DNA of 8,484 nucleotides from Pseudomonadota bacterium (lineage in GTDB: Bacteria > Pseudomonadota > Alphaproteobacteria > Elsterales > Elsteraceae): the NCBI GenBank assembly GCA_016195115.1, contig JACQAI010000609.1, forward strand, positions 1 through 8,484, written 5' to 3'. Made by a program: the position numbers and the translations under genes. The notes beneath the pieces are model-generated. The model had not been told where the DNA came from and did not search any database. It saw nothing but the letters and a program-made list of their open reading frames with translations. Below, piece after piece: positions 1 through 6,541 of the stretch (position 1 is its first letter; every line of letters starts with the position of its first letter).

Positions 1-245
1 CGGGCCACGTCCGCACGCCGTGGTACATCCGCGGCCACGTCGGCACGATCGAGCGCTACTGCGGCGCGTTCCCCAATCCCGAGGAGCTTGCCTACGCGCG
101 CAACGGCCTGCCGGCCCAGCCGCTCTATCGCGTGCAGTTCCGCCAGAAGGACGTCTGGCCCGGCTATGCCGGGCCGGCGCACGACACCATCGACATCGAG
201 ATCTACCAGCACTGGCTCGAGCCCGCGGAGGGAGCGTCCCGATGA
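1..245 (+). CDS. Nitrile hydratase beta-type subunit (or thiocyanate hydrolase alpha), C-terminal part
   Basis: The frame is open from base 3 to the TGA at 243-245 and gives the last 80 residues of a protein cut by the left edge. The segment reads like the SH3-like C-terminal domain of nitrile hydratase beta subunits: RTPWYIRGHVGTIERYCGAF near the start, then NPEELAY, PLYRVQF, VWPGY, and the ending IEIYQHWLEPA. In the family this domain packs on the alpha subunit and helps form the active site that hydrates nitriles to amides. In thiocyanate hydrolase the beta chain is split in two, and its alpha subunit equals this C-terminal half. Because the N-terminal half lies outside the window, the two cases cannot be told apart. 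The stop overlaps the next gene's start (ATGA). Beta-before-alpha order is typical of cobalt-type enzymes. Family assignment is firm; exact substrate is open. Confidence 0.88.
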   Translation, partial: GHVRTPWYIRGHVGTIERYCGAFPNPEELAYARNGLPAQPLYRVQFRQKDVWPGYAGPAHDTIDIEIYQHWLEPAEGASR

Positions 246-901
246 GCGGCGATCATCACGACCACGACCACGATCATGGCCACGATCACGCGCATGACCA
301 CGCGCGCACCTTCCGTCCGGATCAGGACGACACGATCACGCACTACCGGGCGATGGAGATCGCGGTGCGCGAGCTCCTGATCGAGAAGGGCATCATCACG
401 CCCGACGGCGTACGCCGCGCCATCGAGTTCATGGACGGCCGCAATCCGGAATACGGCGCCAAGATGGTCGCGCGCGCCTGGGTCGACCCCGAATACAAGA
501 AGCGCATGCTCGCCGACGGCAGCGCCGCCGCGGCCGAGCTCGGCATCGACGTCGGGCTCCTCAAGCTGGTGGTGGTCGAGAACACCGACAGACTGCACAA
601 CATGATCGTGTGCACCTTGTGCTCGTGCTATCCGCGCAACCTGCTGGGCCTGCCGCCCGACTGGTACAAGAGCCGCAACTACCGTAGCCGTGCGGTCAAC
701 GAGCCCCGCGCGGTGCTGCGCGAGTTCGGCACCACGATCCCGGACGATGTGGAAGTACGGGTACACGACAGCACCGCCGACATGCGCTACCTGGTGCTGC
801 CGCGCCGGCCCGCCGGCACCGAGAGGCTCGACGAGGCGGCGTTGGCCAAGCTGGCAACGCGCGACAGCATGATCGGCGTCGCGCTCGCCGACACGCCGTA
901 G
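242..901 (+). CDS. Cobalt-type nitrile hydratase alpha subunit (or thiocyanate hydrolase gamma) with His-rich N-terminus
   Basis: 219 residues, a usual length for the catalytic alpha subunit. The metal-binding loop VCTLCSCY gives Cys124, Cys127, Ser128 and Cys129. In characterised enzymes the cysteines matching 127 and 129 are oxidised to sulfinate and sulfenate, and Thr in CTLCSC marks cobalt enzymes while Ser marks iron ones. YPRNLLG follows the loop, and the family segments WYKSRNYRSRAV and PRAVLREFG come after it. Residues 4-20 alternate His and Asp, with nine His in total. This tract is not part of the catalytic fold and may bind or store metal. The ATG at 242 is chosen because GGAG at 231-234 lies 7 bases upstream, the ATG overlaps the beta stop, and the reading-frame extension further upstream is only the shadow of the beta gene. 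No P14K-like activator lies in the window. Thiocyanate hydrolase gamma is the main alternative. Confidence 0.93.
   Translation: MSGDHHDHDHDHGHDHAHDHARTFRPDQDDTITHYRAMEIAVRELLIEKGIITPDGVRRAIEFMDGRNPEYGAKMVARAWVDPEYKKRMLADGSAAAAELGIDVGLLKLVVVENTDRLHNMIVCTLCSCYPRNLLGLPPDWYKSRNYRSRAVNEPRAVLREFGTTIPDDVEVRVHDSTADMRYLVLPRRPAGTERLDEAALAKLATRDSMIGVALADTP
251..301 (+). repeat. In-frame tract of His/Asp codons (degenerate GAY-CAY repeat)
   Basis: Codons 4-20 of the nitrile hydratase alpha gene are almost all GAC/GAT and CAC/CAT, with two Ala codons and one Gly codon interspersed. This makes an imperfect 6-base repeat that keeps the reading frame. It encodes nine His and six Asp. Repeats of this kind can lengthen or shorten by slippage without breaking the gene. 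Confidence 0.8.
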
Positions 902-904
902 GAG
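901..904 (+). promoter_or_regulatory. Ribosome binding site of the PhyH-family gene
   Basis: GGAG starts on the last base of the preceding stop codon and ends 7 bases before the ATG at 912. The close spacing supports this start and makes a separate promoter for the dioxygenase unlikely. Confidence 0.65.
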
Positions 905-911
905 CCCCGCC

Positions 912-1745
912 ATGCCCTCGATCCTGAGCCAAGAGCAGGTCGTGCAGTTCCACCAGGACGGGCTCGTGATCGTGCGCGGGCTGTTCGACCCGGAGGAGAC
1001 CGCGCTGCTGCGCCGCGCCATGGAGGAGGATCCGCAAGTCCGCGACCACATCCTCGACCGGCTCGACGCCAATGGGGCGGCGACGCGCATCTCGCTGTGG
1101 AACCGCGCCGGCGACTCGGTCTATGGCCTGGCGGCGCGCTGCGAGCGCGTGGTCGACACCATGGCGGCGCTGCTCGGCGGCCCGGTCTACCACTTCCAAT
1201 CCAAGCTGACCGCCAAGGAGCCGCTGGTCGGCGGCGCCTGGGAGTGGCACCAGGACTACGGTTACTGGTACCACAACGGCTGCTTGTTCCCGCACCTGGC
1301 GAGCATCATGCTCGCGCTCGACCGCACGACCCGCGACAACGGCTGCCTCCAGCTCGTCAGAGGATCAAATCGCCTGGGCCGCATCGACCACGTGCCGATC
1401 GAGGGCAGCAAGGATCAGGTGGTCGCCGATCCCGCGCGCATGGCGCACCTGACCAAGTCGCTCGACATCGTCTACGCCGAGCTCGAGCCGGGCGATGCCG
1501 TGATCTTCCACTGCAATACGCTGCATCAGTCGGCGCAGAACCGCTCGCCCAACCGGCGCTGGACCTTCCTCGCCTGCTACAACCGGGTCGACAACGACAC
1601 CGTGATCCGCGACCACGGCCGCTACTACGTGCCGCTCGAGACGGTGCCGGACGGCGCGATCAAGGCGGCCGGGCTCAAGTTCGCCAGCGGCGCCGAGGAC
1701 TTTACCTCCAAGCCGTTCGTGCCCAAGGTGCGCGAGTCGGCTTGA
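912..1745 (+). CDS. Phytanoyl-CoA dioxygenase (PhyH) family Fe(II)/2-oxoglutarate-dependent oxygenase
   Basis: 277 residues, a typical size for bacterial PhyH proteins. These enzymes use Fe(II), O2 and 2-oxoglutarate to hydroxylate small molecules in the cytoplasm. The iron-binding triad is visible: His113 and Asp115 in EWHQDYGYW, and His205 in NTLHQSAQNRS. The pattern H-x-S-x2-N-x-S followed by Arg215/Arg216 is the family's distal motif, whose arginine holds 2-oxoglutarate. The N-terminus (QVVQFHQDGLVIVRGLF) matches the usual start of the fold, which supports the ATG at 912. The gene begins 10 bases after the nitrile hydratase alpha stop, and its TGA overlaps the TTG start of the dehydrogenase. 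The substrate cannot be read from sequence. The context suggests a compound also handled by the nitrile hydratase-like enzyme and the dehydrogenase. Confidence 0.9.
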   Translation: MPSILSQEQVVQFHQDGLVIVRGLFDPEETALLRRAMEEDPQVRDHILDRLDANGAATRISLWNRAGDSVYGLAARCERVVDTMAALLGGPVYHFQSKLTAKEPLVGGAWEWHQDYGYWYHNGCLFPHLASIMLALDRTTRDNGCLQLVRGSNRLGRIDHVPIEGSKDQVVADPARMAHLTKSLDIVYAELEPGDAVIFHCNTLHQSAQNRSPNRRWTFLACYNRVDNDTVIRDHGRYYVPLETVPDGAIKAAGLKFASGAEDFTSKPFVPKVRESA

Positions 1746-2497
1746 CCCGGTTCTCGCTCGCCGGTCGCATCGCCCTGGTCACCGGCGCCTCGCGCGGGCT
1801 GGGCGCCGAAATCGCGCTCGGCCTCGCCGAGGCCGGCGCCCACGTGCTGGTCAACGGCCGCAGCTCGGAGAATCTGGCACCGCAGCTGGCGCGCATCGCG
1901 GCGGCCGGCGGGCGCGCGTCGCCGCTGCCCTTCGATGTCGGCGACGCCGGCGCGATCGAAACTGCGTTCGCGACGATTGCGCGCGAGCATGGCCGCCTCG
2001 ACGTGCTGGTCAGCAACGTCGGCACGCGCAAGCGCGGTGCCCTCGAGACGCTGACCCGCGACGATCTCAGCGCCATGCTCGAGGTCAACCTCACCGCGTC
2101 GTTCGACATGGGCAAGCGCGCCGCGGCGCTGATGACGAACGGCGGCCGCATCATCATGGTGACCTCGATCGCGGGACCGCGCGCGCGCGTCGGCGACGCG
2201 GTCTACATCGCCGCCAAAGGCGGAATGGAGGCCTTGACCCGCGCGTTCGCCGCCGAGCTCGGGCCGCGCGGCATCACGGTCAACGCCATCGCGCCCGGCT
2301 ATTTCGCCACCCCGACCAACGAATACCTGGTCGACGATCCCCAGGTGCAGGCCTATGTCGAGCAGCGCATTCCTTTGAAGCGCTGGGCCAAGCCGCACGA
2401 GATCGCCGGCGCCGCCGTGTTCCTGGCGTCAGACGCGGCGTCCTACGTCAACGGCCACGTCCTCGTGGTCGACGGCGGCCACACCGCGACGTTCTGA
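1742..2497 (+). CDS. Short-chain dehydrogenase/reductase (gluconate 5-dehydrogenase / 3-oxoacyl-ACP reductase type)
   Basis: 251 residues when started at the TTG at 1742, the normal length for a classical SDR. It interconverts an alcohol and a ketone with NAD(H) or NADP(H). The cofactor motif TGASRGLG lies at residues 14-21, the catalytic Ser142 is in MVTSIAG, and Tyr155-x3-Lys159 is in YIAAKGG. The C-terminal block ASDAASYVNGHVLVVDGG is typical. The usual NNAG motif is replaced by SNVG. FSLAGRIALVTGASRGLG and the SLAGR-type N-terminus resemble gluconate 5-dehydrogenase-like SDRs, but that does not fix the substrate. There is no ATG near the N-terminus of the fold. TTG overlaps the upstream stop as TTGA, and only weak AAGGTG or GAG sequences precede it, so initiation probably relies on coupling to the dioxygenase gene. 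The longer open frame upstream is a shadow of the dioxygenase. Confidence 0.9.
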   Translation: MTRFSLAGRIALVTGASRGLGAEIALGLAEAGAHVLVNGRSSENLAPQLARIAAAGGRASPLPFDVGDAGAIETAFATIAREHGRLDVLVSNVGTRKRGALETLTRDDLSAMLEVNLTASFDMGKRAAALMTNGGRIIMVTSIAGPRARVGDAVYIAAKGGMEALTRAFAAELGPRGITVNAIAPGYFATPTNEYLVDDPQVQAYVEQRIPLKRWAKPHEIAGAAVFLASDAASYVNGHVLVVDGGHTATF

Positions 2498-2526
2498 CGA
2501 TCACGCGCCACCCGCCGAAACCCGGA

Positions 2527-4734
2527 TTACGATTCGAGCACGCGCAGCTCGGCGTTGGTGTGACGCAGCCGCGCGGCCAGCACGCTCGCCAAGCCCTCCA
2601 TCAGGTTCAACGCCACCATCTTGTGCTCCTGGACGAGCCCGTCGAAGCGCTTGCGGGACAGCGCGAATAGCGACGTATCGGTGAACGCGATCGCGTCGGC
2701 CGAGCGGGACTCGCCGTCGAGAAACGCCATCTCGCCGAAGAACGCGCCGCGGCCGAAGGTGCCGACGTGCAGGGCTTTCCCTCCGTCGATCGGGAGCATG
2801 ATGCTGACCAGACCCCGACGGATCAGGAACAGCTCGTCGCTGACCTCGCCGCTCGCGAAGACGCGCTCGCCGGCTTTGAACGAGCGCTTGTCCATGCACT
2901 GCTCGAGCGCCGCCAATGTCTCGTCCTTGCGCCCGGCGAACAGCTCGATGTCGTGCAGATCGAGCAGGGTCTCCTCGTCACGGACAAGCGCCGCCGCCTC
3001 GATGATGCGTTCCTCGACCCACTCCGTAGCCTCGTTCAGGCCGGCGAAAACCTTGATCGGACTTTTCGGCTTTACCAACCCCAACTCGTCGAAATAGCGG
3101 CTGACGTCGCGGCCGCTGGGCAGGCGATGCGGCACGCGGCTGAAGATCAGCACCCCGCCGCGTTCGGTCAAGATGTCCTTTGCCTGATCGAGCACGTGGC
3201 CCGCGGTAGCGTCCACCGTCTGCACCCGGCGCATGTCCAGGATGACGTACTTGCGGGTCCGGAGCTCGGGCTCGAGCGCGACGGAAAGCTGTTGGGCTGT
3301 GCCGAAGAACAGGCTGCCCTGGAGCTCGAAGACCACGGCCTGGTCGCCATTGCGTTCCAGGATGTCGCGCTCCTCCCGCAGCCTGATGCGGTTGGAGGAC
3401 ACCTCGTCGCCGTAGACCTTGCGCCGGATCACAGCGCCACCGACCTGCTCGCGCATGAACAGGAAGATCGCCAGCGCGACGCCGGCGCCCGACGCGACGA
3501 TCAGGCTGATCGAGAGCGCGCAGGCGACCACGGTCGCGATGACGGCGAAGTCGAGCATGGTGTCGCGCGACCTCAGGAAGTGCAGGCTGTGCCAGTCGAT
3601 CATCCGGGCGCCGACGACGATCAGGATGCCGGAGAGCGCCGCCACCGGAACCCAGGCGATCACCGGGGCGAGCACCAGGAAGGCGATCAGCGACAGCACG
3701 CCCTCGGCGATCCCGGAAAATCGGGTCTGGCCGCCGCTCGAGAGATTCACCAGGGTGGCGCCCATGGTGCCGGCACCCGGTATGCCGCCGATCGCCACCG
3801 AGGCGACATTGCCCAGGCCTTGTCCGATCAGCTCGCGGTTCGAGTTGTGGCGCGAGCGCGTCAGCGCATCGAGCACGACGCAGGTCTTGAGCGTGTCGAT
3901 CGACAGCAGGATCGCGAGCGTCAGAGCCGGCACCACCAGGGCTTCGATCTGCGGCAGGCCGAGATCGGCGATCGCCGACCACCGCCCGATCACGCCGTCG
4001 AGAAAACCCTCGCCGCCACCGACCAGCGGGCCGATCACGAACGCGTTGCCGGCAAGCGCGAGCAGCGACGGATCGACCAACCCGAGCGCGAAATAGCCGG
4101 CCACGCCGGCTGCCAGCGCCAGGATCGGCGGGGGCACCGCCCGGGTCACCTTGTCGGCGCCCAGCATGACGCCGATCGCCAGCGCGCCCACCACCATGCC
4201 CTGCCAGCGCCACGCCGCCGGCGTCGCCAGCGCGGCCCAGAAATGCAGGTCGGCGGGAACGCCGAGAAACCGCGGCAGCTGACTCGTGATGATGACCAGA
4301 CCGACGCCGCTCAGATAGCCGCTGACCACCGGATAAGGCACGAACTTGATCAAGGTGCCCAGGCGTACCGCGCCCATCGCAACCTGCAGCAGGCCGGCGA
4401 GCAGCCCGACCGCGCTCAGCAGCAGCAGCACCGTGGCGCCGTCGGTGCCTTGGCCGACCGCATCGATTGCGAATGCCGACAGCACCGCGGCGGCCGGCGC
4501 GCACGGCGCCGAGATCAGCCGGCTGGTGCCGCCCAATGCCGGCGCGATCAGCCCGATCGCGGTCGCGCCCAGGATCCCGGCCAAGGCACCCAGGGAGGCC
4601 CAGCTGCTGTCGATCGCGGAATAGATCGTCACCCCGAAGGCGATCGCCGACGGCAGTGCGACCAGCATCGCGGCGCTGCCGCCCCATAGATCGCCGAGCG
4701 TGTTCCGCGACTTCGAAACCGTTACGTCGACCAT
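2527..4734 (-). CDS. SulP (SLC26-like) anion transporter fused to STAS and cyclic-nucleotide-binding domains
   Basis: 735 residues from the ATG at 4734. Residues about 11-430 are a SulP membrane domain with many hydrophobic helices. They contain the conserved SAPCAPAAA stretch (from about 75) and GGIPGAGTMG (about 316-325), which match the anion-binding helix ends of the family. Residues about 462-585 form a STAS domain (FELQGSLFFGTA; VDATAGHVLD with Thr510 at the position often Ser or Thr). Residues about 595-725 are a cyclic-nucleotide-binding domain with the phosphate-binding cassette FGEMAFLDGESRSADA (Glu668, Arg677). Family members move sulfate, bicarbonate or dicarboxylates across the inner membrane; the ion here is unknown. 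A GTG at 4743 is an alternative start, but ATG 4734 has a weak GAGTGG 5 bases upstream. The gene converges on the dehydrogenase, with 29 bases between stops. Confidence 0.92.
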   Translation of the reverse strand: MVDVTVSKSRNTLGDLWGGSAAMLVALPSAIAFGVTIYSAIDSSWASLGALAGILGATAIGLIAPALGGTSRLISAPCAPAAAVLSAFAIDAVGQGTDGATVLLLLSAVGLLAGLLQVAMGAVRLGTLIKFVPYPVVSGYLSGVGLVIITSQLPRFLGVPADLHFWAALATPAAWRWQGMVVGALAIGVMLGADKVTRAVPPPILALAAGVAGYFALGLVDPSLLALAGNAFVIGPLVGGGEGFLDGVIGRWSAIADLGLPQIEALVVPALTLAILLSIDTLKTCVVLDALTRSRHNSNRELIGQGLGNVASVAIGGIPGAGTMGATLVNLSSGGQTRFSGIAEGVLSLIAFLVLAPVIAWVPVAALSGILIVVGARMIDWHSLHFLRSRDTMLDFAVIATVVACALSISLIVASGAGVALAIFLFMREQVGGAVIRRKVYGDEVSSNRIRLREERDILERNGDQAVVFELQGSLFFGTAQQLSVALEPELRTRKYVILDMRRVQTVDATAGHVLDQAKDILTERGGVLIFSRVPHRLPSGRDVSRYFDELGLVKPKSPIKVFAGLNEATEWVEERIIEAAALVRDEETLLDLHDIELFAGRKDETLAALEQCMDKRSFKAGERVFASGEVSDELFLIRRGLVSIMLPIDGGKALHVGTFGRGAFFGEMAFLDGESRSADAIAFTDTSLFALSRKRFDGLVQEHKMVALNLMEGLASVLAARLRHTNAELRVLES

Positions 4735-4807
4735 CGAATCCACTCGCGGCGCCGGCAGAGAGCGTCACGGCACTCTACCATTCGGTGCGGGTCGGAACCT
4801 TGCGCTA

Positions 4808-4838
4808 GATCGACCCCGGTGTCGACGGACGGTCGATC
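4808..4838. other. Perfect 8-base inverted repeat between gapR and the SulP gene
   Basis: GATCGACC at 4808-4815 and GGTCGATC at 4831-4838 are exact reverse complements separated by 15 bases, with a GTCGAC palindrome inside the spacer. It lies 11 bases after the gapR stop and about 75 bases before the transporter start. No run of T follows it on the minus strand, so a Rho-independent terminator is unlikely. It could be an operator for the transporter gene or a 3' stem-loop of the gapR transcript. Function is inference only. Confidence 0.35.
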
Positions 4839-4849
4839 AACCGCGCGCG

Positions 4850-5161
4850 CTACTCCGCCGCTTGCTGCGGCACCATGCCGAGCGCTGCCATGTAGAGCTC
4901 GAGCAGCGATTCCTGCTCCTGGCGCTCGGCGTCCTCGAGCTTCCGGATCGAGATCACCTTGCGCATGATCTTGGTGTCGAAGCCGTTGCCCTTGGCCTCG
5001 GCGTAGACTTCCTTGATGTCGCCGGAGAGCGCCTTCTTCTCTTCCTCGAGGCGCTCGATGCGCTCGACGAAGGACCGCAGCTGACCCGCGCCGATGCCGC
5101 CGACGTCGGCGTCTTTCTTCGTGCGCTTCGATTCGCTCGTCGCACCGGTAACATCAACCAT
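4850..5161 (-). CDS. gapR: GapR family nucleoid-associated DNA-binding protein (DUF2312, UPF0335)
   Basis: 103 residues. The core FVERIERLEEEKKALSGDIK, then EVYAEAKGNGFDTKIMRKVI and SIRKLEDAERQEQ, is the hallmark of the alphaproteobacterial DUF2312/GapR family. Residues about 28-57 form a long charged helix likely to coil with a partner chain, followed by two shorter helices ending in ALGM. In Caulobacter, GapR clamps overtwisted DNA ahead of polymerases and stimulates type II topoisomerases; the same role here is inferred from homology. The start at 5161 is preferred over the ATG at 5176 because GAGGA lies 6 bases upstream of it and nothing similar precedes 5176. The N-terminal 20 residues are low-complexity and poorly conserved in the family. 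Upstream is the secreted hydrolase gene, with a 152-base gap that probably carries its own promoter. Confidence 0.92.
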   Translation of the reverse strand: MVDVTGATSESKRTKKDADVGGIGAGQLRSFVERIERLEEEKKALSGDIKEVYAEAKGNGFDTKIMRKVISIRKLEDAERQEQESLLELYMAALGMVPQQAAE

Positions 5162-5196
5162 GTCGATTCCTCGCATGCGTCTCGTCGGAGGCGCGA

Positions 5197-5225
5197 CGAT
5201 ATCGAGTCCGCCGCGACGCCATCAA
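5197..5225 (-). promoter_or_regulatory. Possible promoter of gapR
   Basis: On the minus strand TTGATG (5225-5220) and ATATCG (5202-5197) are 17 bases apart, a -35/-10 arrangement with a good first box and a poor second. A start of transcription near 5190 would leave a leader of about 30 bases before the ATG at 5161. The gap of 152 bases upstream of gapR is the longest in the window, which favours a promoter there, but the boxes themselves are weak. Confidence 0.25.
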
Positions 5226-5273
5226 GCGCGTGCGGGAATCGCAATGGAACTCGGTGTTTGCGAGGGCGCTCGG

Positions 5274-5292
5274 CGCACCGGCAACCGGCGCG
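5274..5292 (-). terminator. Weak stem-loop after the secreted hydrolase gene
   Basis: On the minus strand CGCGCCGG, a 3-base TTG loop, then CCGGTGCG can form an 8-pair stem with one G-U pair, 21 bases after the hydrolase stop. No T-run follows, so it may only stabilise the 3' end or mark a Rho-dependent end. Confidence 0.25.
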
Positions 5293-5313
5293 TCCAACCG
5301 AATCGAGCGCGCG

Positions 5314-6459
5314 CTAACGCAGCCGTTGGAGCTCGGCGGTGTCGGTACGCGCGCCGTCGCTCGACGTCCAGGTCAGGATCACGCGATCGGGACCGTTGGG
5401 CTGGATGTCGAGGGCCGGCCGGTTGGGCTCGTGGAACAGCACCCGGTCGCCTTCGACGTGGCCGGTGCGACGGTCGTAGCCGGGCGCGCCGACCTCGTCG
5501 CGCTGCTGGATGCCCCAGGCATAGATCGCCGACACCGCGCCGCCCTGGAGCGGATCGAGCGACAGCACCGCCTCGCGGCCGTTGGTGTAGACGCCGTACC
5601 ACAGGCCGCCGAGCGCAGCGGTCGACATCGCGTTCGAAGCCGCGCGCGGTCGCGCGACCTCGTTGGGCAAGCTCAGACGCAGCGCGTCGCGTGTCACCGG
5701 GTCGCGTTCGCAATGCGCCTCGCCGGTCGGCCGCCGCGGGTCGATGAAGCGGAGCATGCACGGGGCGAAGCGGGTGGCGAAGCCGTTCCAGTTGGCGGCG
5801 CCGTGGCCGAACCAGCCTTCGGGATAGGCGACCACGGCGTGGTCGACCTGGTTGTCGGCGAGGATCTCGCGCGCCGGCCCGCCGCGATCGCCGGTGTCGT
5901 AGGCGTCGCCCTCGAACAGGAACAGCATGACGCGGGTGTCGCGGATGCGCTCGAGGATCGGGTAGAGGTCGTCGGCGTTGCGGCGATAGATGCGACTGTC
6001 GGGATAGCGGCCGAACGCCGCCGGCGCGGTTGCGATGATGGCATGGACGGGCGGGCCGCCAGCGGCAACCAGCAGGGAAATCCAAGCGCCGTAGGATTGC
6101 CCGGCGAGCACCACCTTGCGGTAGCCGCGGCGGTAGATCGCGCTGACCTGGTCGCGCAGCGCCGCCGGGCTCAACGCCAGATTGTCGCTGCTCCAGTCGC
6201 GCTGGAGCCGGAAGACGTCCCAACCGGCATCGCGCAGGCGATCGAGATAGAACGGCAGCATGTCGCCGTCGGCGCCGCGGTAGGGCGGCTTGCCGTGGTT
6301 CCAGATGACGGCGCCGAGCGCGCGCGCCGGACCGGCGGGCTTGGCGTCGGGATAGGCGTCCTCGAGGGCGAATTGGGCGCGCGCCGGGGCCGTGAACCCC
6401 AGCAGCGCGACCAGCGCACACACGACGACCCAGCACCGCGCCCGCGGCGTGCCCCCCAT
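5314..6459 (-). CDS. Secreted alpha/beta-hydrolase-like protein with extra C-terminal domain
   Basis: 381 residues. A signal peptide is clear: basic start, hydrophobic stretch VVVCALVALLG, and probable cleavage after APARA near residue 28, so the protein is exported. The next part looks like an alpha/beta hydrolase: NHG at 54-56 as a possible oxyanion site, the nucleophile elbow GQSYG with Ser122, and candidates for the acid (Asp185 or Asp188 in EGDAYD) and for His219 in FGHGA. From about residue 280 a separate, probably beta-rich segment of about 100 residues begins (LGGLWYGVYTNG). Substrate is unknown; ester, peptide or other acyl bonds are all possible. The ATG at 6459 is well supported by GGAGGAG ending 5 bases upstream. 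It sits between the DUF1244 gene (82-base gap) and gapR. Fold is likely; the triad assignment beyond Ser122 is tentative. Confidence 0.8.
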   Translation of the reverse strand: MGGTPRARCWVVVCALVALLGFTAPARAQFALEDAYPDAKPAGPARALGAVIWNHGKPPYRGADGDMLPFYLDRLRDAGWDVFRLQRDWSSDNLALSPAALRDQVSAIYRRGYRKVVLAGQSYGAWISLLVAAGGPPVHAIIATAPAAFGRYPDSRIYRRNADDLYPILERIRDTRVMLFLFEGDAYDTGDRGGPAREILADNQVDHAVVAYPEGWFGHGAANWNGFATRFAPCMLRFIDPRRPTGEAHCERDPVTRDALRLSLPNEVARPRAASNAMSTAALGGLWYGVYTNGREAVLSLDPLQGGAVSAIYAWGIQQRDEVGAPGYDRRTGHVEGDRVLFHEPNRPALDIQPNGPDRVILTWTSSDGARTDTAELQRLR

Positions 6460-6541
6460 GCCTGCTCCTCCGGGTGGCGCGGCGTCAGGCTAATGACGCC
6501 GCCGCTCCCCGCAGGATGCCGGGTCAACCTTTGCGGTATGG

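Noticed and set aside
20..241. Upstream extension of the nitrile hydratase alpha frame, which would add 74 residues
   Set aside because: These bases encode the beta subunit in another frame; the extension has no family resemblance, and the ATG at 242 has a ribosome binding site and the ATGA overlap.
230..245. Programmed frameshift fusing beta and alpha subunits
   Set aside because: The frames would allow a -1 shift, but no slippery heptamer precedes the beta stop; reinitiation at ATGA explains the overlap.
203..1295. Long minus-strand open frames opposite the alpha subunit and dioxygenase genes
   Set aside because: Composition-driven antisense frames in GC-rich DNA; the translations are low-complexity with no recognisable domain.
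1097..1741. N-terminal extension of the SDR frame to 466 residues
   Set aside because: It lies inside the dioxygenase gene, is Arg/Pro-rich without domain signal, and the SDR fold begins exactly after 1742.
2498..2526. Shared terminator between the convergent SDR and SulP genes
   Set aside because: The 29 bases contain no convincing stem-loop or T-run.
2767..4689. 640-residue plus-strand open frame opposite the SulP gene
   Set aside because: The translation is rich in Asp, Arg, His and Gln without hydrophobic core or motif, while the minus strand encodes a clear transporter.
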